This document shows positions 8,590 to 17,749 of a DNA stretch of 64,000 nt, in pieces (position 1 is the first letter of the stretch; each line of letters begins with the position of its first letter). The translations under genes were made by a program, and so were the position numbers. The notes under the pieces are model-generated. The model made no database searches. It was given only the letters and a program-made list of their open reading frames with translations, and was not told the DNA's origin. This DNA is from Planctomycetota bacterium (GTDB lineage Bacteria; Planctomycetota; UBA1135; UBA2386), in NCBI GenBank assembly GCA_029936315.1, contig JAPYTD010000014.1, positions 1-64,000 on the forward strand, written 5' to 3'.

Positions 8590-8870
8590 TGGGCAATGAC
8601 ATTCGGTTGCGCTCCTGGGTGCGCGGCAACGACGGCGACGTGCGCTCCGGCCTGCTCGGCTTCGTGAGCGTCTTCTACGGCGACCTCGTCTTGGATGGCC
8701 TCACCGTGCGGCGAACGGCTGAGGGGCACCTGACGCTGTCCTACCCGCAAAGGCGCGACAACCAAGGCCGACGGCATCCGCTGATCCGCCCCGTTGACGA
8801 AACTGCTCGGTTGCGAATCGAGAGGGCCATCTTCGATGCGGCGACGGTGGCAGATGAGGTGCAACTATGA
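8589..8870 (+). CDS. SpoVG-like protein
   Basis: A 93-residue protein whose middle part follows the SpoVG layout: GLLGFVSVFYGDLVLDGLTV (two beta strands), EGHLTLSYPQRRDNQG (in SpoVG, LFVAMPSRKTPDG) and HPLIRPVDETARLRIERAIF (in SpoVG, HPINSETREKIQEAV). SpoVG proteins are small nucleic-acid-binding regulators, and relatives are common in mobile elements. Its start overlaps the previous stop by one base and its stop overlaps the next ATG (ATGA), so it is part of the island operon. Confidence 0.65.
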   Translation: MGNDIRLRSWVRGNDGDVRSGLLGFVSVFYGDLVLDGLTVRRTAEGHLTLSYPQRRDNQGRRHPLIRPVDETARLRIERAIFDAATVADEVQL

Positions 8871-9127
8871 GTTCCCTCCCGGCCATCAATGCCGCGCAGC
8901 TCACATCAACCCACAAAGTTGCACTGTTCGATGCCGATGTGCTGGCTGGCAGACTGTTCTGGTCCGTGCCCGAAACGGCGTTCATGTGCCGCCTAGGTGT
9001 TCGCACTGTGTGGCGGATGCTGGCAAACCCACGATCCGGCTTCCCCGAGCCTCGCAAGGTCGGCGGACGCACGCTCCTCGCTTCGGCAGAGGTCATGGCG
9101 TTCATGGAGGAAGACCTGGCGAAATGA
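8867..9127 (+). CDS. AlpA-like helix-turn-helix protein (putative excisionase)
   Basis: An 86-residue protein with a MerR/AlpA-type DNA-binding core: VPETAFMCRLGVRTVWRMLA (helix-turn-helix), then the GFPEPRKVGGRTLLASAEVM wing that is typical of AlpA/excisionase proteins (P.P...GrR.w...eV). It sits directly before the integrase with ATGA overlaps on both sides. A role as recombination directionality factor or integrase regulator is the usual one for this arrangement. Confidence 0.75.
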   Translation: MSSLPAINAAQLTSTHKVALFDADVLAGRLFWSVPETAFMCRLGVRTVWRMLANPRSGFPEPRKVGGRTLLASAEVMAFMEEDLAK

Positions 9128-10344
9128 AGAAGAGCGCGGACAACTCGTGGGTCGGCAACCCCTACAAGCGGCCGAACTCGCCCTACTGGCACATCGTGTT
9201 CGAGGACGCCAGCGGCATCGTGCGGCGCAAGTCGACCAAGACGAAGGACAAGAGGGTCGCGCAGGAACGGTTAGCTGAGACGCTCCACAACGTCGTGAAG
9301 ACCAAGCTCGGTCACGTCGATCGCTACGCCGAAGTCCGCAAAGTGCCAGTCGCTCGGTTGATCGAAGACCACCGCGACCACCTGGAGACCGAAGAGCGCG
9401 CACCGCGATACGTGAAGGGCACGATCCGCCAGCTACGTGACTTCGTTGCGTTCGCCAAGGTGACGACTCTGCCGTCCATCCAACGTCCTGACGTAGAACG
9501 CTTCCTGAGCGACGTGAGGCGCTGTAGAAGCGCCAAGACTCGCGACCACTACGCGGGCGCCCTTCGCAGCTTTGGGCGCTGGTTGGAGCGCACGGGCCGC
9601 TGGGAGCGCGACCCGTTCCATGGTGTCCGAGTGCGCACGCCAAAGCGCGACAAGCATCGCATCTTCAAGCGCGTCAGCTTCAGGTTCGAGGAAGCCGAAG
9701 AACTCGTCGAAGCAGCATGGGCGCGCCACGAGGCCGAGAAGCACCTCGCCGGCACTCCGAGGCAACAGTGCTACGCCAACGGCGAAGTCGTGCGCGATCG
9801 TCAGGTGCTCTACTGGTTCGTCCTGACTACGGCCTTCCGCGCCAACGAGTGCGGATCGATCCGTTGGGAAGACGTGACGCTTACCGGTGACAAACCATGC
9901 ATCCGCCTGGCCGGTCAGTTCACGAAGAACGGCGACGACGCGATGATCCCGTTGCAGGGCTTCGTGATCGAGGCACTGCGGGCCATGCGCACGCGGCGCA
10001 GCAAGACCCAGATGCTGCGCGACCAAGGGCCGGTGCTGGAGACTGACCACGTCTTCAAGATGCCGGACAAGGTGGCCAGGCTCGTTCGCAAGGACGCGGC
10101 GTTCGCTGGGCTGATCCCGCAGCGCAGCCCAACGAGCAGGCGAGTCGACTTCCATGCGTTGCGCAAGAGCTGCGCCCGCATCCTGATCGAGCTGAAGATC
10201 CATCCGAAGGTCATCCAACAGGTGCTGCGGCACTCGGATATCCGGCTGACGATGGATTTGTACGGCGAGCTGGGCGAGGACGACCTCTTCCGCGAGCTGC
10301 CGGGGACGTTCCCGGTGCCGAGGATGTTTGGCGAGACGGCTTAG
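9124..10344 (+). CDS. phage-type site-specific integrase (tyrosine recombinase)
   Basis: A 406-residue integrase. The ATG at 9124 overlaps the previous stop (ATGA), which fixes the start; the longer open frame upstream is shadow. The N-terminal ~60 residues resemble an arm-binding domain (SPYWHIVFEDASGIVRRKST). The core-binding domain spans ~70-170. Catalytic residues seen are Arg in TTAFRANECGSIRWEDV, Lys in FTKNGDD, His-x-x-Arg in FHALRKSCARIL, His in LRHSDIRLTMDLYGEL and the Tyr in the same motif. It ends the island operon and probably integrates and excises the element. About 80 bases separate it from the next chromosomal gene, so one att site should lie there. Confidence 0.92.
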   Translation: MKKSADNSWVGNPYKRPNSPYWHIVFEDASGIVRRKSTKTKDKRVAQERLAETLHNVVKTKLGHVDRYAEVRKVPVARLIEDHRDHLETEERAPRYVKGTIRQLRDFVAFAKVTTLPSIQRPDVERFLSDVRRCRSAKTRDHYAGALRSFGRWLERTGRWERDPFHGVRVRTPKRDKHRIFKRVSFRFEEAEELVEAAWARHEAEKHLAGTPRQQCYANGEVVRDRQVLYWFVLTTAFRANECGSIRWEDVTLTGDKPCIRLAGQFTKNGDDAMIPLQGFVIEALRAMRTRRSKTQMLRDQGPVLETDHVFKMPDKVARLVRKDAAFAGLIPQRSPTSRRVDFHALRKSCARILIELKIHPKVIQQVLRHSDIRLTMDLYGELGEDDLFRELPGTFPVPRMFGETA

Positions 10345-10426
10345 AGCGCAGGCTGTGACCCGCTGATCGGCTGCGTTACCAGCCGGCATGCCCGCGCTAT
10401 GCTCCGAGTACTGAGAGTCCCCTTAG

Positions 10427-12586
10427 ATGCGCGTAAACCTCACCTTGCTTGCCCTGCTGTTTCCGCTCAGCCAAATGACCGATGTGGTTGCGCAATCACG
10501 AGCGGTGGGATGGGAGTGGTACGGTTTCGACTCCGACGTTTCGAGGCACGATGCAGTTGCAGTTAGCGCGGGTGACCGGGTAACGACGGTGCTGACTCTG
10601 GATGGGCGGGTCTTTTCTCGCGGCCAGAACACGCAGGGTGAGTCTTCTGCGATCCCTCTACTCCCTCCGGGTAGGCGTTTCACTCAAGTCGCATCGAACT
10701 ATGTGTCTGTTGCGATCGTGGATGACGGGTCGATTCGTCAATGGGGCTCCTACCCGCCGTCGAACGCAACGTATCCCCTCCCCATTTTGAGCGGAGGTGT
10801 GTCTGCTATCAAGGTCACTGCTGGAATCACATTCGCGGCGGCATTGTTGTCGGATGGCACTGTGGTCGCGTGGGGGCAAGATCATCCCATATACATGCAG
10901 CTTGCGATTCCGGCCTTGCCGGCCAATGTGACGTACGTCGACATTGCTACTGGTGCGCTTCACGGCTACGCCAAGAGATCAGACGGTGCTTGGGTGTCAT
11001 GGGGGGCCAACAATTGGGGCCAACGAAACACCCCGGTGATTCCGGCCGGAGTTGCCATAGCTAAGGTTGCGGCGCGCTATCAAACGACTGCAGCTTTGCT
11101 TAGCGATGGTTCGATCCAGGTTTGGGGCTACGTGTCGAGCGGTGTGGGCAACGTGCCTCCACCACCGCAAGGACTTGGATATGTCGATGTCTCTGTCGGC
11201 GGCAGCCACTGCCTTGGCTTGTTGTCCGATGGGTCGCTAGTTGGATGGGGTGACAATGCGTGGGGGCAATTGAATGTTCCACCGCTGCCGACGGGATTGA
11301 GCTATGTGTCATTCTCGGCCGGCCGTGTTCACTCGGTTGCGCTGCGGTCGGTTCGAAAGGTTGTGCCTTTTGGACACCTCGGCTTCGAGGGGGACGCAAT
11401 GTACGTTCCGAAGGGGCAGCGCCTGCGAACGATCAAATCGAGCGGATTTCACTGCCTCGTTGTGACCTATGGCGGCGATCTTCTTGCCGCAGGATTGAAC
11501 CAAAGTGGGCAGTGCAACGTGCCTCTCTTGCCTGCTGGAACGACCTGGGTCGACTGCGGGGCCGGTGCCTACTTCAGTGTGGGGCTTGACTCCAACGGCA
11601 ATCTTCATGCGTTCGGCGACAACTCCGCAGGCCAGCTGAATGTGCCTTCGTTGCCTGCGTCTGTGACGTACACACAGATCGCGTGCGGGTTCGGCTCCGT
11701 GGTGGCTCTACGTTCAGATGGGAGTGCCGTTACGTGGGGGAATACTCCAATAGGGCCTGTAGTTGTGCCACCGCTGCCTCCTGGCCTTGTGTATCGGGCG
11801 GTCGGTTCTGGATGGGACTTTGCTTTGTTGATCAGGTCGGATGGAAGCTTGGTCCTTGCCAATGCTCCCTGGTTACCGAGCCCGCCACCGCTGCCGCCTG
11901 GTGTTGAATACGTGCAGGCTTCCGGCGGTCAAGGCATGGCGTCTGCTCTGCGCAGCGACGGAAAGATCGAGATGTGGGACCAGTGGGGGAATTGGTGGCA
12001 GGACCATCCACCTGATGGCGAACACTACGTTGAGATCGCGTCTAGGCGCCTTCGAACCTACGCTCGCTTGTCTGGCGGGGGCGTGGTCCCCGCAGGCGGC
12101 AGCGACGGGGTTCCCTTACTAGAGCCCGGAACCTCCTTCCACGCGATCGATGCGGGGTGGGACTATCTTGTCGTCGCGACAGTCGGTAGTCGGAGCAGCT
12201 ATGTTGTTGTCGGGGATGGATGTGATCCAACTGGCGAAGCTGCGCGCATCATCTCTAGTGATACCCCGAAGCTCGGCGAATCAATGACTCTGCGCATCGA
12301 TCGCATGTCGGCGAATGTAGGGTGGATGATCTTCGGCTGGAATCGGCTACAGCCAGGTCTCGATCTCGGCATCGTTGGAATGCCTGGTTGTGTGCTGGGC
12401 GTGAATCCGGACTCGACCGTGCCATTCGTTGGCACGCTTGGATGGGGCGCGATCGATGTGCCAGTGCCCCATCACTTGGCGTTGCTTGGTGCTACTTGGT
12501 TCAATCAAGCCGTGTTGCTCGACGCCGGGGCGAACTTGTTGGGCGCGAAGCTCTCGGTTGTCGCGGAAGCTGTGGTTGGTGGCTAG
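10427..12586 (+). CDS. secreted RCC1-repeat beta-propeller protein
   Basis: A 719-residue protein with an N-terminal signal peptide (MRVNLTLLALLFPLSQ...VVAQS). It has at least ten RCC1-type repeats of about 50 residues with the recurring pattern ...ALLSDGTVVAWG.....L.VP.LP.G..YV.vs.G. The last ~90 residues form a separate domain (DTPKLGESMTLRID ... VGMPGC ... LLGATWFNQAVLLD ... VAEAVVGG) that is shared with the gene at 13486-15654. That conserved tail may serve sorting or anchoring. Function is unknown; such propellers usually bind proteins or sugars. It is the first gene to the right of the island. Confidence 0.85.
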   Translation: MRVNLTLLALLFPLSQMTDVVAQSRAVGWEWYGFDSDVSRHDAVAVSAGDRVTTVLTLDGRVFSRGQNTQGESSAIPLLPPGRRFTQVASNYVSVAIVDDGSIRQWGSYPPSNATYPLPILSGGVSAIKVTAGITFAAALLSDGTVVAWGQDHPIYMQLAIPALPANVTYVDIATGALHGYAKRSDGAWVSWGANNWGQRNTPVIPAGVAIAKVAARYQTTAALLSDGSIQVWGYVSSGVGNVPPPPQGLGYVDVSVGGSHCLGLLSDGSLVGWGDNAWGQLNVPPLPTGLSYVSFSAGRVHSVALRSVRKVVPFGHLGFEGDAMYVPKGQRLRTIKSSGFHCLVVTYGGDLLAAGLNQSGQCNVPLLPAGTTWVDCGAGAYFSVGLDSNGNLHAFGDNSAGQLNVPSLPASVTYTQIACGFGSVVALRSDGSAVTWGNTPIGPVVVPPLPPGLVYRAVGSGWDFALLIRSDGSLVLANAPWLPSPPPLPPGVEYVQASGGQGMASALRSDGKIEMWDQWGNWWQDHPPDGEHYVEIASRRLRTYARLSGGGVVPAGGSDGVPLLEPGTSFHAIDAGWDYLVVATVGSRSSYVVVGDGCDPTGEAARIISSDTPKLGESMTLRIDRMSANVGWMIFGWNRLQPGLDLGIVGMPGCVLGVNPDSTVPFVGTLGWGAIDVPVPHHLALLGATWFNQAVLLDAGANLLGAKLSVVAEAVVGG

Positions 12587-12655
12587 CATTCGATGGGCGA
12601 AGGCAGTTTTGCCGAAGAGTAGTTGGGCGGACAAGATCGCCGTCAAGTCGTGTTG

Positions 12656-13228
12656 ATGAATCGAACTTCGTGCTCTTACGGGATTCTGTTGTTTGCCGCG
12701 TGCGTCGGCCTCCTGGGTTGTCGTGCCGCACCGCAGGAAGCAACGCCTCAGCGGCAAGCGGCCAGCAATCACTCGGCGGTCCCCGGGCAACTCACGTTCG
12801 CGGATGTGCGCAGTGGACATGTCGAAGAATGGCGTTCAACGCCGGGCACGCTTGGCTCCCGTTTCGCCGTCCCGCTGTCACCGTCGGACATCCGTGAGTT
12901 TCGAGATCTGGTCAAGCGTGCCACTGTCCTTGCCGGCGCGTCGCAGCGGTCGTTCATTAGCGGCAGGCTCGGCGTCTTGCACACGGCTGTCGGAGAGTTC
13001 GGGTTCTGCGTTGGTAAGGAGAAGATCGGGAGTCGCACGTATCGTGCATCGCTTCGTCCATTCGGGCCTCCAGACGGGCGCGATGAGGTTCACTTGCGCT
13101 GGTCTCGTAAGGACGGGCGTGAGCTCATGGCGGCTCTGACGCGCATGCTGGATGCCAATGCAGGTCAAGCGAAGCCAGTCAGCTACGTCTTCTTCACCGG
13201 ACACCTTCCTTGGTGGCACTCCAGGTAG
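12656..13228 (+). CDS. small putative lipoprotein of unknown function
   Basis: A 190-residue protein with a lipoprotein signal peptide (MNRTSCSYGILLFAACVGLLGC, lipobox LLGC). The ATG at 12656 is chosen because it puts the signal at the N-terminus; the TTG at 12623 would place 11 residues before it. The rest has no motif I recognise (FRDLVKRATVL, HLRWSRKDGRELMAALTRML). It follows the RCC1 gene by 69 bases on the same strand. Confidence 0.65.
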   Translation: MNRTSCSYGILLFAACVGLLGCRAAPQEATPQRQAASNHSAVPGQLTFADVRSGHVEEWRSTPGTLGSRFAVPLSPSDIREFRDLVKRATVLAGASQRSFISGRLGVLHTAVGEFGFCVGKEKIGSRTYRASLRPFGPPDGRDEVHLRWSRKDGRELMAALTRMLDANAGQAKPVSYVFFTGHLPWWHSR

Positions 13229-13485
13229 AGTGGCGCCCAACTCTCATCAGGCGGTTGGTTGTCAAGAGAGAGCGGCGTCGCTCGCGTGACGTCGCATTCC
13301 CTGTAGCATGTGACGCCACGCGCCAACAGTCCGCGAATTCGGCCGAAACCAGCAAACGCTCATTTGTCCCTGACGAACTCGAAGCGAGCGACTCGGCGCC
13401 AAACAGCCTCGGCTTAGTTTCCGGACACTGCGCAGTCGGCGTATCCGCAAAGTCACGCTGTGGACTTCATTGGCGGACTGCGGGA

Positions 13486-15654
13486 TTAACCACCAACGAC
13501 CGCTTCGGCAACATCCGACACGACGGCACCGAATGCGTTGCCAGCCGCTGGGTCCAATACCAAGGCCTGATTGTAGAAGCGCACACCAAGCAACACTGGC
13601 TGATACGGGATGGGTAGCGACCAAGTCGCATGCCCGCCCGAGCCAGCCAAAACCATGAGCCCGTCAAGCGAGGTGTGTAGCGAGCAGCCGGGCATACCGA
13701 CGCCGCTCAGTGAAGCACCCGCAATGATCGGGTTCCACCCCATCGCCATGATCGCAACGTTCGCCGGAACGGAGTCGAGATACACTTCGAGCGTCTTGCC
13801 TATTTGCGGCGTGTCTCGAGGGATCAGTTGGCACGTCGCCTGGCTACCACTGCAGCCCGATGCAAAGGTGACAAATGCACTCTCGCTTCCGATCAGCGCT
13901 GAGCTGTGAAACCAATCAGCGTCGATAGCCAAGTATGATGTCCCGGGGTCTAGTGCCGGCACTTGGCAGAGAGACCACGAAGTTGTTATCCCCCAGCAGA
14001 CAACCTCGCCGTCAGAGCGACGACCAAGTACGTGATAATCACCCGCCGCTACGTCGACATACACCACACCCCAAGGGAGCGCCGGAGGTTGCGGGTAGGT
14101 TGGTCCCCACGTCATGATCTGACCGTTGGTGAGAATGCCGGCGCCAATTGCTATTGCCGCATCTCCGTGGGCAAACTTCACGAACTTCTCACCAGGAGGC
14201 GGCAAGGGAATCACAACGTATGGTGACGATGTCACCGGCACCAAGACGCCATCCGACCGAAGCAACACGGTGACATACTCATCAGCATCCGCTGCCTCAT
14301 AGGTCGTATTTGGCGGAAGGGTCGGGATGTTGAGCACGTTTCCGAGTGGGTTCCCCCAAGTAACCGCTTGCCCATCCGAGCGGATGGCAACCGCATGTTG
14401 GAAGCCGGCAACAGCCGACTCATAGGTGAGCCCGCTGGGCAAAGCCGGCACGTTCAACTGCCCGTGCGAATTGTCGCCCCAAGCACGAATGGTCCCGTTG
14501 GAACAAGTGGCCACTGAGAACGTGAAGCCCGCCGATACACCCGTGTAGGTCACCCCTGTCGGTAGTGCTGGCACGTTCAACAATCCAAGTGCCTTGGATC
14601 CGAACGCCTGGATCGTTCCATCGTCGAGTAGACCGACGCAGTGAAACCATCCACAGTCGAAGTCAACATAGGTCCGCCCGCTCGGGAGGGGTGGCAGCTC
14701 ACCCTGGTAGGCGCCGTCGTCCCCCCAAGCCACGACCACGCCATCAGACCGAAGGGCTACGGAATGGATCCTGCCAGCCGCAAACTGGACATAGCTGGTC
14801 GTCGGAGGCAGAACAGGGACGTTGCACTGGCCTAAGCTGTTGTCGCCCCACGCCACCAACACCCCATCTGAACGGAGAGCCAGTGTGTGCTCACCGCACG
14901 CGATCTCGACATACGTTACTCCGGCCGGCAGCGGCAGAGCGTTGCATTGGCCGACGTTGTTGGCCCCCCAGCACACTAGCTGACCATCCGATCTGAGCCC
15001 CACCGTGTGCGCAAAGCCAGCCTTGAGATGGATCCACTGCACACCGGCTGGCAGCGCCGGGATGTTGGTCTGCCCATAGTTGTTGACCCCCCAGACACGC
15101 GCCGACCCATCAGAGACAAGCGCGACTCCGTGACCACTACCGACCGAAACGGATACGTAGGTCACTCCCCCCGTCAACACAGGCACGTTCGTGCTAATCG
15201 GCCAGCCCCAGGCCTGGATCGTTCCATCGGACAACAACACGGCGGCGAAAACCTGACCACACGAAACATCAACAGGCTGCACGCCTGCTGGGATGTTTGG
15301 CAATGGGAACATCGTTGTCGCGCCGGGGTAATCTCCCCACTGCACCAACGAGCCATCCGAGACTATGCCCACCGAAACATCACCAAGATCGGCCTTCACG
15401 AAGAACAGTCCCGGAGCAAGCACGGGTGGATCCAGGTGCACCGGTGATGATTTCCCCCGTAGGAATACGCGACCATCCACGCGCCGAACCAAGGTGATAT
15501 CATCATGAGCATCAACCTGCACAATCGGCGCCAGCATGGCTGCGGTGTCGAATGTTCCGACACCCCAACCTCGAATGGTTGATGGTGGCGCCTGGGCTAG
15601 AACGGAATTGGCAACTAGAAGGACTCCCAAGCCAAATCGATGTGAAGGACTCAT
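13486..15654 (-). CDS. secreted RCC1-repeat beta-propeller protein
   Basis: A 722-residue paralog of the protein at 10427-12586. The ATG at 15654 is chosen because it gives a clean signal peptide (MSPSHRFGLGVLLVANSVLA ending QAPP); the frame stays open another ~130 codons upstream, but that part translates the dispersed repeat and is not protein-like. More than ten RCC1 repeats follow (for example ALRSDGVLVAWGDNSLGQCN). The C-terminal domain has MGWNPIIAG, GVGMPGCSL, LLGVRFYNQALVLD and VAEAVVGG, as in the paralog. A copy of the dispersed repeat lies ~60 bases upstream of the start. Confidence 0.87.
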   Translation of the reverse strand: MSPSHRFGLGVLLVANSVLAQAPPSTIRGWGVGTFDTAAMLAPIVQVDAHDDITLVRRVDGRVFLRGKSSPVHLDPPVLAPGLFFVKADLGDVSVGIVSDGSLVQWGDYPGATTMFPLPNIPAGVQPVDVSCGQVFAAVLLSDGTIQAWGWPISTNVPVLTGGVTYVSVSVGSGHGVALVSDGSARVWGVNNYGQTNIPALPAGVQWIHLKAGFAHTVGLRSDGQLVCWGANNVGQCNALPLPAGVTYVEIACGEHTLALRSDGVLVAWGDNSLGQCNVPVLPPTTSYVQFAAGRIHSVALRSDGVVVAWGDDGAYQGELPPLPSGRTYVDFDCGWFHCVGLLDDGTIQAFGSKALGLLNVPALPTGVTYTGVSAGFTFSVATCSNGTIRAWGDNSHGQLNVPALPSGLTYESAVAGFQHAVAIRSDGQAVTWGNPLGNVLNIPTLPPNTTYEAADADEYVTVLLRSDGVLVPVTSSPYVVIPLPPPGEKFVKFAHGDAAIAIGAGILTNGQIMTWGPTYPQPPALPWGVVYVDVAAGDYHVLGRRSDGEVVCWGITTSWSLCQVPALDPGTSYLAIDADWFHSSALIGSESAFVTFASGCSGSQATCQLIPRDTPQIGKTLEVYLDSVPANVAIMAMGWNPIIAGASLSGVGMPGCSLHTSLDGLMVLAGSGGHATWSLPIPYQPVLLGVRFYNQALVLDPAAGNAFGAVVSDVAEAVVGG

Positions 15655-15712
15655 TAGCAAACTCAATGGCCGACCATCATGGCCGGCTACCAGCCCAATT
15701 GACGTTACCGCA

Positions 15713-15843
15713 CAGGTTTTCGCCCTGCAACCACCCCGAATCGCTGTGCCAGATCGTGCCACGTTGTGCCCGAACCCATTGCACACTCGCACCCCCCCAA
15801 CTCTCAAAACCGCCCCTAGACCCCTAGAACCGCGTCCAAAGGC
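15713..15843. repeat. dispersed intergenic repeat, copy A
   Basis: Member of a repeat family seen five times between 15.7 and 23.2 kb. In order it contains a small hairpin (GCAGG-type arm, TTTTCGCC, CCTGC arm), the segment GAATCGCTGTGCCAGATCG, the segment GTGCCACGTTGTGCCCGAAC, then CCATTGCACACTCGCACCC, then CTCTCAAAACCGCCCCTAGA with a second CCCCTAGA. This copy has only one CATTGCACACT unit and three GTGCC units. It lies between divergent genes. Confidence 0.8.
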
Positions 15844-15919
15844 GACGCCTTTGCCCGACAACATACTGCGGGCCAGAGTGCGTGCCGAATGTTGAAGCAA
15901 GCGTTGTAGGATTAGGCAT

Positions 15920-17701
15920 ATGCACAGGATATCAGTCGTGGGGTGGTGCGTGGTCGCGATGCTGCAGATCTCTGCCGTTGGCCGTGCGCAGCAAGAGGGC
16001 GAAGTCAAGCTGGAGCTGCTGCGTACGCTCTCGGTCGATGGCGGTGCGATCACGGCGGCAGCGTTTGCTCACGATGGCAAGGCATTGGCTACGGCGAACT
16101 TCCTCGGCGAACTTCGCGTTCTCGACATGCCGGTGCAAACCGTGCGCTGGCGCGCGCAGCCGAGTGACCATTGGGTTGGCTACCTCGAGTTCTCAGCCGA
16201 TGGCACGCGATTGGCGTGCTGCGGCCGTCACCTGACCGTTCACGATGCACTCACCGGCAAGGTGCTGTTTCGAAGCGAGCATGCGGGGCCGTCCGGCTTT
16301 GCATGGCATCCGGATGGCAAGCGCTTTGCCTATGCGAATGGCACGGCGGTGTACTTGTCTGGCAACAAGATGGACGTGCCGTGGGCATCGTTCGAATACC
16401 CAGCCCGTCATTTGAGTTTCGCGGACGATGAGTCGCTATTTGTCGGCGACAACGTCGGCCGTCTTTGGCACGTGGCGGTCGGGAGTCGGATCACGGAGTT
16501 GCGGCATGACCCTCGCGAGCATGGCTACCGAGGTGCCAGTTCGCTTGCAGTTGTGTGTGCTGGCGGCAAGGTCTTCGATCTCGCATCGAAGTGCGCGCTG
16601 CGCTGCGATGACGCGGTGATCGACTATCCCGGAGAATACGGCCCGTTGGCGGTGACTAAGGACGCGCGTAGCTTTGCCGCCGGAAGCAGCAACAAGCTCG
16701 TTCGATGGTGGACGGAATCTGGCGACACGTTTCGCGACGTTAAATTGGATGATCATGTGCGCGCACTCGCGTTCCATCCCGATGGCGAGACGCTCTTCAT
16801 CTCGACGCGCGCGGGTAGCCCCGCGCTCTATGCAGCAGACAAGCAACCGATCGCCGTGGCCACAATGCATGCGCGACTCAAGGAGCTGAGGATGAGCCCG
16901 GATGGAACGATCTTGGCATTGAAGACCAGCGGCTGGGCGTTGTACGCAACTGCAGGCGGTGCACCGAAGCAGCTTCCGAATGCACAGTACGTGACGCCCG
17001 GAAGGCGCGGTTCTGAACTACTCGTGCAAGAGCGGGAGCGGCTGGTCGTTCTCGAGGCGCGGAGCAACACCGAATTGGCCGTGCTCCCGTCGAAGTCTTA
17101 CCTCAATGAGAACGGTGGCACTGGGCCGGGTGACCTACTGCTGGTCGGCGACGCACTCGTCGACATCAAGGGCGAGAAGGTCACGGAAATGCCCGACGAC
17201 GTGTTGATGCACCTCTACGCGACGGTTGCACATGCCAGCGATGGTAGCTGGGCGGTCGGTGGTGGTTCCGGCTTCGAAGGCGATCTCGGCGGTCTCGTGG
17301 TGACCGACAAGCACGGCAAACTTCGCGGCTTCCTCGATGATGGCCCGGTCTACACGCTGGCGTTCTCACCGGACAGCACCCGCATATACTACGGTTGCGG
17401 CACCGGTACTTCGTCAGGCATGGGCCCGACGGGAAGCTCGTTCCGCGTGATCGATGCGCGCACCCTCAAGCGCATCGACGAGAAGAACGCCAATGTGTCG
17501 CAATGGACGTTCTTGGATGAGAAACGCGCACTCGTCTGCTCGGAAGGCAAGCTGCAAGTCTGGGACGTCGGGACCCTGCAGGTTGTGCAGACAGTGCCGC
17601 TCGATGTGCCATGCCATGGCTTCGAACTGTCAGAGGATCGACGGACGTTTGTGTTGGGGCGGCGGGATGGGGTTCGGGTGTATCGGTTGCACAGCAACTA
17701 G
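15920..17701 (+). CDS. secreted WD40-like beta-propeller protein
   Basis: A 593-residue protein with a signal peptide (MHRISVVGWCVVAMLQISAV ... RAQQ). The body has repeated WD40-like blades: ITAAAFAHDGKALATANFLG, GYLEFSADGTRLACCGRHLT, SGFAWHPDGKRFAYANGTAV, VRALAFHPDGETLFISTRAG and YTLAFSPDSTRIYYGCGTG. These show the (A/F)FsPDG signature of bacterial propellers. There is no catalytic motif. It is probably a secreted or periplasmic binding or scaffold protein. It is transcribed away from the RCC1 gene, with repeat copy A between them. Confidence 0.85.
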   Translation: MHRISVVGWCVVAMLQISAVGRAQQEGEVKLELLRTLSVDGGAITAAAFAHDGKALATANFLGELRVLDMPVQTVRWRAQPSDHWVGYLEFSADGTRLACCGRHLTVHDALTGKVLFRSEHAGPSGFAWHPDGKRFAYANGTAVYLSGNKMDVPWASFEYPARHLSFADDESLFVGDNVGRLWHVAVGSRITELRHDPREHGYRGASSLAVVCAGGKVFDLASKCALRCDDAVIDYPGEYGPLAVTKDARSFAAGSSNKLVRWWTESGDTFRDVKLDDHVRALAFHPDGETLFISTRAGSPALYAADKQPIAVATMHARLKELRMSPDGTILALKTSGWALYATAGGAPKQLPNAQYVTPGRRGSELLVQERERLVVLEARSNTELAVLPSKSYLNENGGTGPGDLLLVGDALVDIKGEKVTEMPDDVLMHLYATVAHASDGSWAVGGGSGFEGDLGGLVVTDKHGKLRGFLDDGPVYTLAFSPDSTRIYYGCGTGTSSGMGPTGSSFRVIDARTLKRIDEKNANVSQWTFLDEKRALVCSEGKLQVWDVGTLQVVQTVPLDVPCHGFELSEDRRTFVLGRRDGVRVYRLHSN

Positions 17702-17749
17702 ACGCCGCAAACGGCCAGTCGATGCCAATGGTCGCGATGGGCTGTAGCG

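Larger units (their letters stand above)
2452..10344 (+). mobile_element. integrated accessory island with replication module
   Basis: All genes in this stretch are on the + strand. They include two tyrosine recombinases, a Prim-Pol replication protein, two small HTH proteins and a SpoVG-like protein, with no housekeeping genes. The part from 5609 to 10344 is a single operon of overlapping genes ending in an integrase, the usual layout of integrative mobilizable or satellite-like elements. The limits are uncertain: no tRNA target and no flanking att repeats could be found by eye. The left third (2452-5455) may be a separate, older insertion. Confidence 0.65.

Noticed and set aside
9433-10389. 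318-residue frame antisense to the integrase
   Set aside because: Long antisense frames are common at this GC content; the integrase on the other strand has all catalytic residues.
10345-10426. Attachment site of the island next to the integrase
   Set aside because: No direct repeat to the 2161-2451 or 5456-5608 intervals could be found by eye, so no att site is claimed.
15654-16053. 130-codon N-terminal extension of the second RCC1 protein
   Set aside because: The extra part translates the dispersed repeat and antisense of the WD40 gene; a clean signal peptide starts at 15654.
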